A stretch of 64,000 bases of DNA from Candidatus Amunia macphersoniae (GCA_016464795.1 JAEKNN010000008.1:1-64000), one strand, 5' to 3'; positions 26,500 through 35,695 are shown, numbered from the stretch's first letter. The notes: generated from the sequence alone by a model not told the origin. Translations and numbers: made by a program.

Positions 26500-27171
26500 G
26501 TGAATAATCCCTGGGCCGACCTACCCCGTGAAGCACCGTACATCGCCCAGATTGACCGAGACGCGGTCGCGACCGTCTTGGAGCGGGAACCTGGTGGCCG
26601 CGAGGACTTACGATTCGACGTCTTGCCGCACCCCTATGCGGGAGACCCGGCTCGGGCACGGGTTCTCATTCTGGCGCTGAACCCTGGTTGGGCTGATACC
26701 GATGAACAGGAGGAGCGCGACGTTCCGGATTGGCAATCCGAGGTGCGGCGGGCCTTGACCTTCGAGGCCTCGACCCCTTTCGTCCACGTGGACCCGAGGT
26801 TCCGCGAGAGCACTGGCGGAGGCCGATGGTGGAGCCGGCGGCTCAGGACACTGGCCGCGGCAACGTCTTGGGATGTGGTGGGTCAGCGGCTGCTGTGCTT
26901 GGAATTCTTCGGATATCACTCGATAACGTGGCGTAGCCTTCCCGTACCCATGCCGAGCCAGAGCTTCGTCTTCGACATCCTCCGACACGCCTTGGCTCAA
27001 GAGTTGCTGGTGGTGGCCACACGAGGCTGGTCACAGTGGGTCTGGAACGTGCCCGAACTCTATAGCTACCCCCACGTTATCCGTCTGCACACTGCGCGAT
27101 GGACCGGAATATCTCCAGGCAACATGGGCAGCGACGCTTTCGCGCGAATCGTTGCAGCCGTTGACGAGTAG
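26500..27171 (+). CDS. Uracil-DNA-glycosylase-superfamily-like protein
   Basis: 223 residues from GTG (26500); a TTG at 26494 is also possible. The clearest motif is RVLILALNPGWADTDEQEE, resembling the LNPG active-site loop of the UDG superfamily, after PHPYAGDP. Near the C-terminus are LLVVATRGWSQWVWNVPEL and HVIRLHTARWTGISPGNMG. Substrate and activity cannot be stated. It stands alone, between CBASS and the glycohydrolase/phosphatase pair. Another possible reading is a general UDG-fold protein without glycosylase activity. Confidence 0.6.
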   Translation: MNNPWADLPREAPYIAQIDRDAVATVLEREPGGREDLRFDVLPHPYAGDPARARVLILALNPGWADTDEQEERDVPDWQSEVRRALTFEASTPFVHVDPRFRESTGGGRWWSRRLRTLAAATSWDVVGQRLLCLEFFGYHSITWRSLPVPMPSQSFVFDILRHALAQELLVVATRGWSQWVWNVPELYSYPHVIRLHTARWTGISPGNMGSDAFARIVAAVDE

Positions 27172-27402
27172 GCAGCGGCGGGACAGCGACGGTTGCTCTA
27201 CCGTGGACAGACGATCTCGAGTACGCCGACGGAGTGCGAGACCTCGCCGACAGCCCGTACGGACTGAGCGAACTCGAGGCAGCGGAGTGACTGCGCCCCG
27301 GCACAAGGAGCCCGGGCGCCGCTAACATGTCCGAGGCCCCCGCACTTGCTTCGCGCCCCAAGACGACAGGCGCTTGTCGCGCCCTGTGACTACCTTGGCG
27401 AT
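27172..27402. other. Intergenic stretch with a short coding-like remnant
   Basis: No complete gene. A + strand frame ending at 27290 reads [19 protein letters not shown] followed by LEAAE and a stop, which looks like the C-terminus of some lost protein, but the family is not recognised. The bases just before the next gene hold TACCTT at 27391-27396, six bases from its ATG. Confidence 0.3.
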
Positions 27403-28347
27403 ATGGTTAGCGACCGCTACCGGGGTTCCCTTCTCGGCCTCGCCGCCGGCGACGCACTTGGCACGACGCTCGAGTTCCGGCCACCCGGCAGCTTAAACCC
27501 GATCGACGACATGGTCGGCGGCGGCCCGTTCCGCCTACGTTCCGGGGACTGGACCGATGACACCTCCATGGCACTGTGCCTTGCCGACAGCCTGGTGGCG
27601 TGTGGCGGCTTCGATCCCGCCGACCAGATGCGCCGGTATGTCCGCTGACGCCGCGACGGCTGCCTCAGCAGCAACGGCACCTGCTTCGACGTGGGCATGA
27701 CGGTCGGGCGAGCGCTCGACCGGTTCGAGCGCACCGCCGAACCCTTCCGCGGGTCGACCGATCCCCGCTCCGCCGGCAACGGCTCGCTGATGCGCCTTGC
27801 ACCCGTCGCGCTTGCCTTCGCTCACCAACCGCGCGAAGCCGTCCGGTTGGCGGGCGAGAGCTCACGGACCACGCATGGCACCACTGAGGCGGTTGACGCC
27901 TGTCGCTTCTACGCCTGCCTCATCGTCGGAGCGGTCAACGGCGCGACCAAGGAGGAGCTGCTCTCGCCGGGATGGTCTCCCGTTCGAGACCTGTGGAAGG
28001 ACGATCCGCTCGCCCCCGCGATCGCCACGATCACAGCCGGGTCATATCGCGACAAACAGCCGCCTGAGATCCAGGGCACTGGGTACGTCGTGAAGGCGCT
28101 GGAGGCCGCGCTCTGGGCTCTCGATGGCGCCAGTAGCTTCCGCGATGCCTGCCTACGTGCCGTCAACCTTGGCGACGACGCCGACACGACGGGCGCCATC
28201 GTCGGTCAGCTCGCCGGCGCTCTGTGGGGTGTCGGCGGTGAGCGTGGAGTACCCGACGACTGGGTGCAGATGCTCGCGCTGCGGCCAACCATCGAGCGCC
28301 TGGCCACCGGCCTGTTCGCCCTCGCCACCGGGACCACGGGTGCCTGA
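27403..28347 (+). pseudogene. ADP-ribosylglycohydrolase (DraG-like) broken by an in-frame TGA
   Basis: The frame starts [20 protein letters not shown] and carries [16 protein letters not shown], the first metal-binding Asp cluster. It is cut by TGA at 27646-27648 (codon 82), then resumes in the same frame with RDGCLSSNGTCFDVGMTV and continues to the second Asp cluster, NLGDDADTTGAIVGQLAGA. Total length (314 codons) is normal for the family, which removes ADP-ribose from proteins or nucleic acids. The stop falls in RRYVR-stop-RRDG, where relatives usually have Trp, so TGG to TGA is the likely change. Either a recent pseudogene or a sequence error. Confidence 0.85.
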
Positions 28348-28915
28348 CGTGCCGACCGGCTTCATCCGGCCGGCCGGGGAACCGCCCGCGCTCCCGACCG
28401 CGCTCGCTCCCCGTGTCTTCTGGGTGCGCGCGCCGGTCATCCTCGCTGGGGCGTACCCGGGTGATCTCAGCGCCGAGGTGCGGGATGCGAAGTTCACCGC
28501 GTTCCGCGAGCTTGGCGTAACCCGCGTCATCAGCCTCATGAAGGAAACCGAGCTGGACCACTCGGGGCGACCGTTCGATCTGTACGCACCCGCGCTCGAG
28601 GCCTGGGGCATGACGGTGGCCCGGTACGAGATCCGAGACGTCACCGCAGCGTCTGCCGCCGCGGTCAGCGCAGTCCTTGACGACATCGATACTGCCCTGC
28701 GCCGCGGTGCCGTCGTGTACGTCCACTGCTGGGGCGGCCGCGGACGCACTGGGACCATCGTCGGCTGTTGGATGATCCGCCACGGCTGGGTTGCGCCCCA
28801 CGAGGCTGTCGCCGAGCTTTCCCGCCTGCGCTCTCGGTGCGTCGACGTCGCCATCCCCGCTCCGGACACTCGCGATCAGGTTGCCCGTGTCACGGGCTGG
28901 TCGCTAGGGCAGTAG
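28340..28915 (+). CDS. Protein tyrosine/dual-specificity phosphatase-like protein
   Basis: 191 residues from GTG (28340) overlapping the glycohydrolase stop; GTG 28349 is the alternative. The P-loop VHCWGGRGRTGTIVGCWMI has the catalytic Cys-x5-Arg (HCxxGxGRT). VFWVRAPVILAGAYPGDLSAE, VISLMKETEL and YEIRDVTAAS give the expected CDC14/DSP-like fold, with an Asp in RDVTAAS as a candidate general acid. Its pairing with an ADP-ribosylglycohydrolase is seen in other bacteria. The likely substrate could be a phosphorylated or ADP-ribose-linked product, which is inference. Confidence 0.83.
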   Translation: MPDVPTGFIRPAGEPPALPTALAPRVFWVRAPVILAGAYPGDLSAEVRDAKFTAFRELGVTRVISLMKETELDHSGRPFDLYAPALEAWGMTVARYEIRDVTAASAAAVSAVLDDIDTALRRGAVVYVHCWGGRGRTGTIVGCWMIRHGWVAPHEAVAELSRLRSRCVDVAIPAPDTRDQVARVTGWSLGQ

Positions 28916-28968
28916 CGTCAGAGTGCGCGAGCCGCCGCCAGAGGAGGCTGGCCTGGCCCGTGACCTCG

Positions 28969-30192
28969 TTACCCCGCACGCAGCGCGGACGCCATGCGGA
29001 TGACCGCCTGCTCGAGGATCTCCGGTGAGGTGCCGAAGTTCAGCCGTACGTGACCGGCGCCGCCGGGACCGAACGCCTCGCCAGCGGTCAACGCCACTCG
29101 GCCGCGCTCCAGGAAGACGGCTGCCGGCCCTGTGACGAGGGTGACGAGGCCGCGCTGCGAGTCGTCACCCTCGCCGAGGCCCAGCTCTCGGCAGTCGAGC
29201 CACGCAAGGAACGTGCCCTCCGGCGGCCGGCAACGTACCGCCGGCAGGTGCTCACGCACAAGCTCTCCCAGCTGCCGGCGGTTCTCGTCGAGTCCCGCCA
29301 GCAGCGCGTCGAGCCACGCGCCGCCCTCGCGCAGTGCCACGGTGTTGGCGATCACCCCGAGGTGGTTGGGCCCATGGCTCACTTCCTCGGGGATCCGCGC
29401 CACGTCATCCGCTGCCTCTGAGCCAGCGACCACGAGTGCGGCTCTGGCCCCTGCGAGGTTCCATGCCTTCGACGCCGACATCACCGAGACCGCGTTCTCC
29501 GCCCCGGGCACGCTGAGGTACGGCACGTGGCGTGCGCCAGCGAGCACAAGCGGCGCATGGATCTCGTCGGCGACGACCCGCACCGCATAGGTGCGCGCCA
29601 GCTCGGCGACCGCGGTGAGCTCCTCGAGCGTGTGGACGGTGCCGGTGGGGTTGTGCGGGTTGCAAAGCAGGTACACGGCGCGACGTCCGCCGTGGACCGC
29701 GCGTTCGAACGCGGCGCGGAGGATGTCGCTGTCGACTCGGCCGTCCGCCCCGAGCGGCGCTTCCACCACCTCGCGGTCCATGTGCTCGACGAAGCCGTAG
29801 AACGGCGCGTACACCGGGCAGTTGAACACCACCGGATCGCCGGGACCGTTGAGGCACTTGATCACCTCGACCACGCCCTGCATGACGTCGGCGACAACGG
29901 CGGTGCGCTCATTGACCACGCCGTCCCATCCCCACCGGCGGCGCGCGAAGCCATCCAGGGCGCGCGCGTAGCCGTCCCCGATCGTGTAGCCGGTGTCTCC
30001 TTCATCGATCGCCATGCGTAGCGCGGCGATGATCGGCGGTGCCAGGAGCACGTCCATCTCCGCCACCCACAGCGGGAGGATGTCGGCGGGGTACTGCCGC
30101 CACTTCATGCTGGTGCGGCGGCGCAGCTGGTCCAGCCGGAGTTGCCGGAGCGGGTTCGGCACTGCTGTCACCACGGTGCCTCCGTCGCGCAT
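28969..30192 (-). CDS. PatB/MalY-type PLP-dependent C-S lyase (cystathionine beta-lyase-like)
   Basis: 407 residues, class I/II aminotransferase fold. The PLP lysine is in [19 protein letters not shown], with the Asp in [10 protein letters not shown] and [11 protein letters not shown] upstream of it. [20 protein letters not shown] at the N-terminus is characteristic of the MalY/PatB group, which cleave cystathionine or related C-S bonds. The C-terminal Arg is in [17 protein letters not shown]. It is monocistronic and convergent with the phosphatase. Confidence 0.88.
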   Translation of the reverse strand: MRDGGTVVTAVPNPLRQLRLDQLRRRTSMKWRQYPADILPLWVAEMDVLLAPPIIAALRMAIDEGDTGYTIGDGYARALDGFARRRWGWDGVVNERTAVVADVMQGVVEVIKCLNGPGDPVVFNCPVYAPFYGFVEHMDREVVEAPLGADGRVDSDILRAAFERAVHGGRRAVYLLCNPHNPTGTVHTLEELTAVAELARTYAVRVVADEIHAPLVLAGARHVPYLSVPGAENAVSVMSASKAWNLAGARAALVVAGSEAADDVARIPEEVSHGPNHLGVIANTVALREGGAWLDALLAGLDENRRQLGELVREHLPAVRCRPPEGTFLAWLDCRELGLGEGDDSQRGLVTLVTGPAAVFLERGRVALTAGEAFGPGGAGHVRLNFGTSPEILEQAVIRMASALRAG

Positions 30193-30238
30193 GTTCAGAC
30201 CTCCGCGTTTCGTGGCGGCAGTGTCGCCGTTGAGGCGA

Positions 30239-30520
30239 TTAGTCCGTCGAGGTCAGCTGCGGCTCCACCCACGGCCGCGGGCCAAACGTCTCGCCCGTCG
30301 CCACCACGTCGAGGATCCCGTCCCACAGGAACTCCTCGAGGTAGTCGCCGCCCCGGCTCCAGCACCACAGCACGCGGTGCCGCGCCTGGTTGAAGCGGAT
30401 CGCCAGAGGCTCCACCACGTGTTCAGCCTCGAGTCCGTCCTTCCTTCGATAGGTGACTCGCAGCACCTGCCGGTCCCTGATGGCCTCCTCGATCAGCTTT
30501 ACGACCTCGGAGGTGGGCAT
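30239..30520 (-). CDS. Small WYL-domain protein
   Basis: 93 residues, almost only a WYL-like sensor domain: [20 protein letters not shown], then [21 protein letters not shown] and a final [16 protein letters not shown] domains usually sit behind an HTH in regulators, including regulators of defence genes; here no DNA-binding domain is attached. It diverges from the QVK protein gene, with 46 bases between their starts. Its role is uncertain. Confidence 0.7.
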   Translation of the reverse strand: MPTSEVVKLIEEAIRDRQVLRVTYRRKDGLEAEHVVEPLAIRFNQARHRVLWCWSRGGDYLEEFLWDGILDVVATGETFGPRPWVEPQLTSTD

Positions 30521-30540
30521 CCACTCACCCTAGCTCCGGT

Positions 30541-30566
30541 GTAGCCCCCATGGCTACCCTGCAGGC
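30541..30566 (+). promoter_or_regulatory. Palindrome and -10 before the QVK protein
   Basis: Inverted repeat GTAGCC (30541-30546) and GGCTAC (30552-30557) overlaps TACCCT (30555-30560), which stands six bases before the ATG at 30567. This is the same leaderless layout as the antitoxin genes here. Confidence 0.5.
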
Positions 30567-31583
30567 ATGTTCGCCGACGATCGTCTGAGCCCCTCGCGCC
30601 GCGCCCTGGGCCAGGTCATCGAGTGGCTTGTCTGGGCTGCCGTCGTCGGTCACTCCGACCGAATCACCCACGTCTTCCTGCCGCTGGACGACCGCGGCGT
30701 CGACGGCATCGTCCGGCGCGTTGACGACGAAGCGATGTGCGCTGTGCAGGTCAAGGGCCGCACGTCGCTACGGGACAGCGAGCTGTCGATCAATGTCCGC
30801 TGCGCGGCGCTCGAGGACACCCACGTGACCTTCGTGTTCGCCGCGCTCGACCCGGTGTCCGTCACCCTCAGGGACACCATGTACGTCATGGACGCGGCGA
30901 CCGTTCTGAGTCTCGGTTCGGTCAGCGACGCGCCAACCGGCGCCGTTGTTGCGATCCGGCTGCCGTACCCACCCCACGCGGGCTCGAGGTGGGCCCCGTA
31001 CGCGTGCAGCCTCAGTGACCTCCCCGCCCGTCTCGTTACCTCCGCGGGCGTGTCGCCTCCAGCGCCGTCTCAGCCTCCGGTGGCCTTCCCTCCCATCACC
31101 GAGCCACGCATCCCGCCCCCACCGCGGGAACGCGAGCTGCTGGGCCACCTGGCTGAGCTCGAGGTCATGCGCTTGTTGGGCGAACCGCCAACTCTCAACA
31201 CGTTCAAGTCATTCCCAGACCTGGAGGAGGCCGAATACCTGGTACGACACCGACCCAGCGGCACCATCCGCGGGGTCCAGGTCAAGTGCCTCGTCGTCCC
31301 GGATGCCACCACTCGCAGTGCCGTCGCGTTTCACGGTCCCTCGTTCGTGGCCTCGCCGCTCACCGACGCCGTGATCCTCTGCTGGCGACACGACCTCGGC
31401 GGTTTCGATGACACCGCCTGGATCATCCCGACGATCGACCTGCCCCAACTTGCGTCCACCGATGGGTACACCATCCTGCTCAGGTTGAGCCTCTCCTCGA
31501 CGCACAGCCGATTCGACGCGTACCGCGTGAAGCGTACGCAGATCGCCACCCTCCTGGCGGAGCGCGCAGCGGCCGGCCAGTAG
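30567..31583 (+). CDS. Protein with two nuclease-like QVK segments
   Basis: 338 residues, not matched to a named enzyme. Two similar halves are visible. The N-terminal one has DDRGVDGIVRRVDDEAMCAVQVKGR, and the C-terminal one has LVRHRPSGTIRGVQVKCLVV. Both contain an acidic residue some distance before a Q-V-K, resembling PD-(D/E)XK nuclease folds of the DUF4365 kind. A Pro-rich linker (SPPAPSQPPVAFPPITEPRI) lies between them. A decayed copy of the first half is at 26170-26333. It could be a DNA-cleaving effector, but this rests on motif shape only. Confidence 0.55.
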   Translation: MFADDRLSPSRRALGQVIEWLVWAAVVGHSDRITHVFLPLDDRGVDGIVRRVDDEAMCAVQVKGRTSLRDSELSINVRCAALEDTHVTFVFAALDPVSVTLRDTMYVMDAATVLSLGSVSDAPTGAVVAIRLPYPPHAGSRWAPYACSLSDLPARLVTSAGVSPPAPSQPPVAFPPITEPRIPPPPRERELLGHLAELEVMRLLGEPPTLNTFKSFPDLEEAEYLVRHRPSGTIRGVQVKCLVVPDATTRSAVAFHGPSFVASPLTDAVILCWRHDLGGFDDTAWIIPTIDLPQLASTDGYTILLRLSLSSTHSRFDAYRVKRTQIATLLAERAAAGQ

Positions 31584-31606
31584 CGTCGATCGGTATAACT
31601 CCGGCG

Positions 31607-31780
31607 ATGGACGAGGCCGCCACTGACGCACGTATCCCCCCGACCCGCAATGCCTCGCGGTGCTCATCCGACTTCAACGTGGTGAGCAGCGGCACGCGCG
31701 TGGTCGACGACCTCCGATCGCAGGCTACGCGTGGTGTTGTCCCCAACCTGTCGGAGCCGCCCGATGACCAGCCAACCTGA
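31607..31780 (+). CDS. Small ORF preceding the TOPRIM gene
   Basis: 57 residues, beginning MDEAATDARIPPTRNASR and ending in NLSEPPDDQPT. TATAAC at 31594-31599 lies seven bases before the ATG, an apparent leaderless promoter, while the next gene has no promoter of its own. The ORF overlaps the TOPRIM ATG by 17 bases. Family not recognised; it could be a real leader gene or only a transcribed leader. Confidence 0.35.
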   Translation: MDEAATDARIPPTRNASRCSSDFNVVSSGTRVVDDLRSQATRGVVPNLSEPPDDQPT

Positions 31781-32366
31781 CTCCGACCCCGGCTTGACTG
31801 CCAGCCTCAACGACACGCGCTCCGTCGTCCTTGTTGAAGGCATCAGCGACAAGCTCGCGCTCGAAACACTCGCCAGGCGTCGTGGTCGGCACCTTCGTGC
31901 TGAGGGCGTCGTCGTCGTGTCGATGGGTGGCTCGAAGAGCGTCGGTCGATTCCTCGACCTGTATGGCCCACTGGGGGCTGGCCTGCGGCTCGCGGGTCTC
32001 TGCGACGCCGCGGAGGAGGGAGACTTCGTTCGCGGCCTCGAGCGAGCCGGCCTCGGCTCCAACCTCAATCGCGCCGCGCTCGAATCGCTGGGCTTCTACG
32101 TCTGCGTCGACGACCTGGAAGACGAGTTGGTCCGCGCGCTCGGAGTCGAGGCGGTTGAGGAGGTTATCGCGGCGCAGGGTGAGCTCGGGCCGTTGCGAAT
32201 CTTCCAGCGGCAGCCGGCGTGGCAGGGTCGGCCGCGCGAGGCTCAGTTGCGGCGCTTCTTCGGGACCCACGGTGGTCGCAAGATCCAGTGCGCACCGCTG
32301 CTGGTCGACGCGCTCGATCTCTCGCGAGTCCCGCGACCGCTCGACGGGGTCCTCCACCACGTGTGA
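31764..32366 (+). CDS. Stand-alone TOPRIM (OLD-nuclease-like) domain protein
   Basis: 200 residues. TRSVVLVEGISDKLALETLA carries the catalytic Glu of a TOPRIM fold, VVVVSMGGSKSVGRFLDLY follows, and LAGLCDAAEEGDFVRGL supplies the Asp pair region. This is the C-terminal nuclease part of OLD-family proteins, but no AAA ATPase domain precedes it. In GajA-type and other OLD systems the ATPase is fused to the TOPRIM, so this is either a stand-alone nuclease-like protein or part of a split system. The partner is not apparent. Confidence 0.7.
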   Translation: MTSQPDSDPGLTASLNDTRSVVLVEGISDKLALETLARRRGRHLRAEGVVVVSMGGSKSVGRFLDLYGPLGAGLRLAGLCDAAEEGDFVRGLERAGLGSNLNRAALESLGFYVCVDDLEDELVRALGVEAVEEVIAAQGELGPLRIFQRQPAWQGRPREAQLRRFFGTHGGRKIQCAPLLVDALDLSRVPRPLDGVLHHV

Positions 32367-32403
32367 CGGACACCCACGGTGGCAGCGGTATCCTCGGGTG
32401 GCG

Positions 32404-32778
32404 ATGGTGACGATGGACGACGTGAGGACACTCGCGCTCACCCTGCCACGCAGCTACGAGGCGCTGGTCGGGCATCGGATCAAGTTCCGCGTCGGCCGGT
32501 TGGTCTACCTCGCCTTTTCTCGAGACGAAGAGATGATGGGATTCGCGTTCCCCAAGGACCTGCGCGAGCCGCTCATCAGATCCGCCCCAGAGAAGTTCGT
32601 GATGCCGCGGCCCTCCGACGAGCGCTACAACTGGGTCAGGGTTCGCCTCGCTGCCATCGACCAACCCGAGATGCGCGCGCTTGTCCTGGACGCGTGGACG
32701 ATGGTGGTGCCGAAGGGATTGGCGGCCTCGTACTTCGCTTCCGGCGGGAACGCGCGAGGCGACCCGATACGCGCCTGA
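32404..32778 (+). CDS. MmcQ/YjbR-family DNA-binding-like protein
   Basis: 124 residues: MVTMDDVRTLALTLPRSYEA, HRIKFRVGRLVYLAFSRDEE and the C-terminal ALVLDAWTMVVPKGLAASY match the compact YjbR fold. Its function is poorly known. GTG 32398 is in frame just upstream; TATCCT at 32389-32394 precedes both. About 220 bases with nothing recognisable follow. Confidence 0.75.
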   Translation: MVTMDDVRTLALTLPRSYEALVGHRIKFRVGRLVYLAFSRDEEMMGFAFPKDLREPLIRSAPEKFVMPRPSDERYNWVRVRLAAIDQPEMRALVLDAWTMVVPKGLAASYFASGGNARGDPIRA

Positions 32779-32997
32779 GGATGGCGCGCACCGGTGCTTC
32801 GACTATCCCGTCACCTCCGGGTCCACCCAGGGCCGTGCGATTCAAGGGTGGCCGCCGGAAGGGGTCGGCCTCGTGCGCAGCGGATGATTCACGCCAAGAC
32901 GGCTGGCACGTCGAGGTGGGGTCACCAACGCCGTTGGCAGGCGATGCGCCGAACTGCCATCCTATCGCTCGCAGTCCGGCAATCACCAGAGGTTTGC

Positions 32998-34269
32998 GTG
33001 ACCAGAAAGCGAGGACTCTTCGCCGAGCTCCATCACCAGCACCAGATGGCCGAAAGGCGACAGCGCCAGGCATCCGCAGGCGCAGCACGGGCTAATGCCG
33101 CTGCTGCTAGGCAGCTTGAACAGGCGAGACGGCGGGCGCAGCAAGCTCAGGTCCAGTACGCACGTGCCACTGCAGCGGAGCAGAGGAAGGCCGAACAAGA
33201 GGTCCGCCGCCTGCATGACGAGGCCATGCAGGCCGAAGTGGATGCGAAAAACACCGAGCTAGATGTGGTTCGGGAAGAAGTCGACTCAATCCTGAGCTCC
33301 GCCCTAGCAGCCGACCCGTTTGTCGACCTCGAAGCCCTTCGGACAGTTGCTCAACATCCGCCGTTTGGACGGTCCGATCTCGAGACCCCTCTCCCCGCCC
33401 CGGTGCCACATGCCGCTCGCGAGGAGCCGACGTACCACGAACCCCCGGTGCCCCATGGTCTGGCAGGGATGTTCGGCTTCAAGAAGAAGTATGCCGCCGC
33501 CGTTGCTGTCGCCTGGGCAGAGTTCGAGCAACAACACTCGGCTTGGGAGGCCGAGGTAGCGGCGCTTCCGATGGCACAGCTGCACCAGATGCAGGAACAC
33601 CAGCGCGGCGAGAAGACGCGGCAAGAGCAATTGCAACTGGCACGCCAGGCATATCGCGCCCAGTGCGAGGCTCGCGAGGCAGCGTCGGCCCAGGTAAACA
33701 GCGCTCTCGATCACCTGATCCAAGGCTTGGCGGTCGGCACGCCCGAAGCAGTCGAGGAGTATGTCGGGATGGTGCTTGGAGGCTCCGAGTATCCCGAGAG
33801 CTTCGTTGTGGATCACGATTTCTCGTACGACGGCGCATCGAAGGAACTTGCCCTGACCTGTACGGTGCCGCCGCCGGATGCTCTGCCTGCCGAGCACCAG
33901 TTCAAGTACCAACGATCGAAGGACGAGATCAGCGCATCGGTCCTACCGCTGAAGGCGCAGAGAGATCGATACACCGCAGCCGTCCTGCAGGTGGCGCTGC
34001 GAATGCTGCACGAAGTCTTCGTCGCCGATCGTGGCGCACACATTCAAACAATCGCCCTGACCGTCCAAACCGAAGGCCTCCACTCCGCCACCGGACTAAT
34101 GAGAGGCGCCACCTTGGTCGGCGTGGCGGCAGAACGCTCCAGTTTCCTAACGTTCGACCTGAAAAAGGTCGTCCCCAGCGCCACTCTGCACCACCTGGGT
34201 GGCGTTGTATCGAAGAACCCCTTCGACATGGTAGGAATTGACCCGTCCAAGGGTGTCAGGGGCGTGTAG
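32998..34269 (+). CDS. Long coiled-coil protein upstream of the GIY-YIG gene
   Basis: 423 residues from GTG (32998), which has AGAGG seven bases upstream. The N-terminal ~110 residues are a strongly charged, Ala/Gln/Arg-rich coiled coil (QLEQARRRAQQAQVQYARA onward). GLAGMFGFKKKYAAAVAVAW begins a second helical region. The C-terminal ~170 residues are globular (SFVVDHDFSYDGASKELAL, then FVADRGAHIQTIALTVQTEG and FLTFDLKKVVPSATLHHLGG). No named family was recognised, but the last part resembles proteins located next to DUF4041 genes. Its stop is two bases before the next gene, so the two clearly form an operon. Confidence 0.6.
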   Translation: MTRKRGLFAELHHQHQMAERRQRQASAGAARANAAAARQLEQARRRAQQAQVQYARATAAEQRKAEQEVRRLHDEAMQAEVDAKNTELDVVREEVDSILSSALAADPFVDLEALRTVAQHPPFGRSDLETPLPAPVPHAAREEPTYHEPPVPHGLAGMFGFKKKYAAAVAVAWAEFEQQHSAWEAEVAALPMAQLHQMQEHQRGEKTRQEQLQLARQAYRAQCEAREAASAQVNSALDHLIQGLAVGTPEAVEEYVGMVLGGSEYPESFVVDHDFSYDGASKELALTCTVPPPDALPAEHQFKYQRSKDEISASVLPLKAQRDRYTAAVLQVALRMLHEVFVADRGAHIQTIALTVQTEGLHSATGLMRGATLVGVAAERSSFLTFDLKKVVPSATLHHLGGVVSKNPFDMVGIDPSKGVRGV

Positions 34270-34270
34270 C

Positions 34271-35695
34271 GTGGATGGGTATGTCTTCAATCCCGCACCG
34301 GGATGGCCGGCTCAGCCGCCGGGGTGGGAGCCCCCTGAGGGTTGGCAGCCTGGTCCGGATTGGCCGAAGCCGCCTGCTGGATGGGTTTTCTGGATTCCTG
34401 CCTCAGCGGCATCCTCACCTTCAAGTCCCTTCGCTCCGAATGCGCCGCTACCGCCCCGAGGCCAGCCGGCACCCACCCTTCCCGTAGCCGTGCCCACCGG
34501 CGCTCCGCCTCCGGTGGCACCCGTCGCGGAACCCGCCGCCGCAGGGCAGTTAGTCGCGGCTCCAGCCGAGATCGCTCGGCTTGTCTCACGAGTTGCTGAG
34601 CTTGAGAACGAGTTGCGGCAGCTAGCCGCTGCGCCGACACGAGTGCAGTCGACCGATGGACTGGTTGACCTCGACGACGAACGGGTTCTCCAGGAAGTAG
34701 GCATTTATCGCTATCACCATCCGCTGGAGACGTCTCAAGAGTACCGGGATCGCCTGCAGGAAATCCAAGACAGAATCAAGGGCGGGATCAAGGGAGGCAC
34801 CGCAGTCCTTGCCTCGGACATGTTCACCTTCAACAACTCACTGGCCAAGGGCCGCAGGATGACCAGCGACTACTCGAAGCTCATGTTGCGTGCATACAAC
34901 GGCGAGGCCGATACCTGTGTGCGCTCCCTGCGGGCTGGGAACGTCGTGACGGCCAAGAAACGTCTGGAGGCCTCCGCCGATGTGATCGCCCGGTTAGGCG
35001 CCATGATGGAGATGCGCATCAACCCCGACTATCATCGCATCCGCGTCGAGGAGATCGAGTTGACTGCCGATTTTCTAATGAAGGTCCAGGAGGAGAAGGA
35101 GAAGGCTCGCGACGAGCGCGAGCGACTTCGTGAGGAGCGCAAGGCTGAGCAAGAACTTGCCGCGGAGCGTGAGCGACTAGACAAGGAGCATGCGCATTAT
35201 CTGAACGCCCTCCAAGCCGTCTCCGCGAGCGGTGATCAAGGCGCCGTCGCTGAGATCACGGCTAGGCTCGTAGCCATCGACGCAGCCATCAAACATAACG
35301 ACTTTCGAGCTGCGAATATCCGTGCTGGTTACGTGTATGTGATCAGCAATACTGGTGCCTTTGGCCCAAACGTCGTGAAGATCGGGATGACGCGCCGGCT
35401 TGAGCCGATGGACCGCGTGCGTGAACTAGGTGACGCGTCAGTCCCCTTCCCATTCGATGTACACGCGCTGTTCTTCTCGGCGGACGCCGTTACTCTTGAG
35501 ATGGAACTGCACCACGCCTTCCATGCCGTGAGACTGAACCATATAAACGATCGTCGCGAGTTCTTCTTCGCCGCGCCCTCTGCAGTCAGGATTGTGTTGG
35601 CGGAGAAGGTCGGCAACCTCCTTGAATTCGCGGAAGCTGTGGAAGCAACCCAGTACTTGCAGAGCAAGAAATACTGGCCAGCGCCTTCGAACTAG
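34271..35695 (+). CDS. DUF4041 / T5orf172 GIY-YIG nuclease-like protein
   Basis: 474 residues from GTG at 34271, spaced behind AGGGG and immediately after the upstream stop. The N-terminus has several Pro-Gly-Trp repeats (PGWPAQPPGWEPPEGWQPG), a motif common in actinobacterial proteins. Then come a coiled coil (IARLVSRVAELENELRQLAA), the DUF4041 region (YHHPLETSQEYRDRLQEIQD, MLRAYNGEADTCVRSLRAGN), another coiled coil (EEKEKARDERERLREERKAE) and the T5orf172 domain. This has GYVYVISN, VKIGMTRR and VRELGDASVP, with Glu of ELHHAFH near the end. Likely a nuclease effector with a sensor stalk; the target is unknown. Confidence 0.82.
   Translation: MDGYVFNPAPGWPAQPPGWEPPEGWQPGPDWPKPPAGWVFWIPASAASSPSSPFAPNAPLPPRGQPAPTLPVAVPTGAPPPVAPVAEPAAAGQLVAAPAEIARLVSRVAELENELRQLAAAPTRVQSTDGLVDLDDERVLQEVGIYRYHHPLETSQEYRDRLQEIQDRIKGGIKGGTAVLASDMFTFNNSLAKGRRMTSDYSKLMLRAYNGEADTCVRSLRAGNVVTAKKRLEASADVIARLGAMMEMRINPDYHRIRVEEIELTADFLMKVQEEKEKARDERERLREERKAEQELAAERERLDKEHAHYLNALQAVSASGDQGAVAEITARLVAIDAAIKHNDFRAANIRAGYVYVISNTGAFGPNVVKIGMTRRLEPMDRVRELGDASVPFPFDVHALFFSADAVTLEMELHHAFHAVRLNHINDRREFFFAAPSAVRIVLAEKVGNLLEFAEAVEATQYLQSKKYWPAPSN

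Noticed and set aside
2339..27648. Stop-codon recoding (TAG and TGA read as amino acids)
   Set aside because: All other genes use TAG and TGA as ordinary stops, and only one gene of each kind is affected; simple mutations or base errors suffice.
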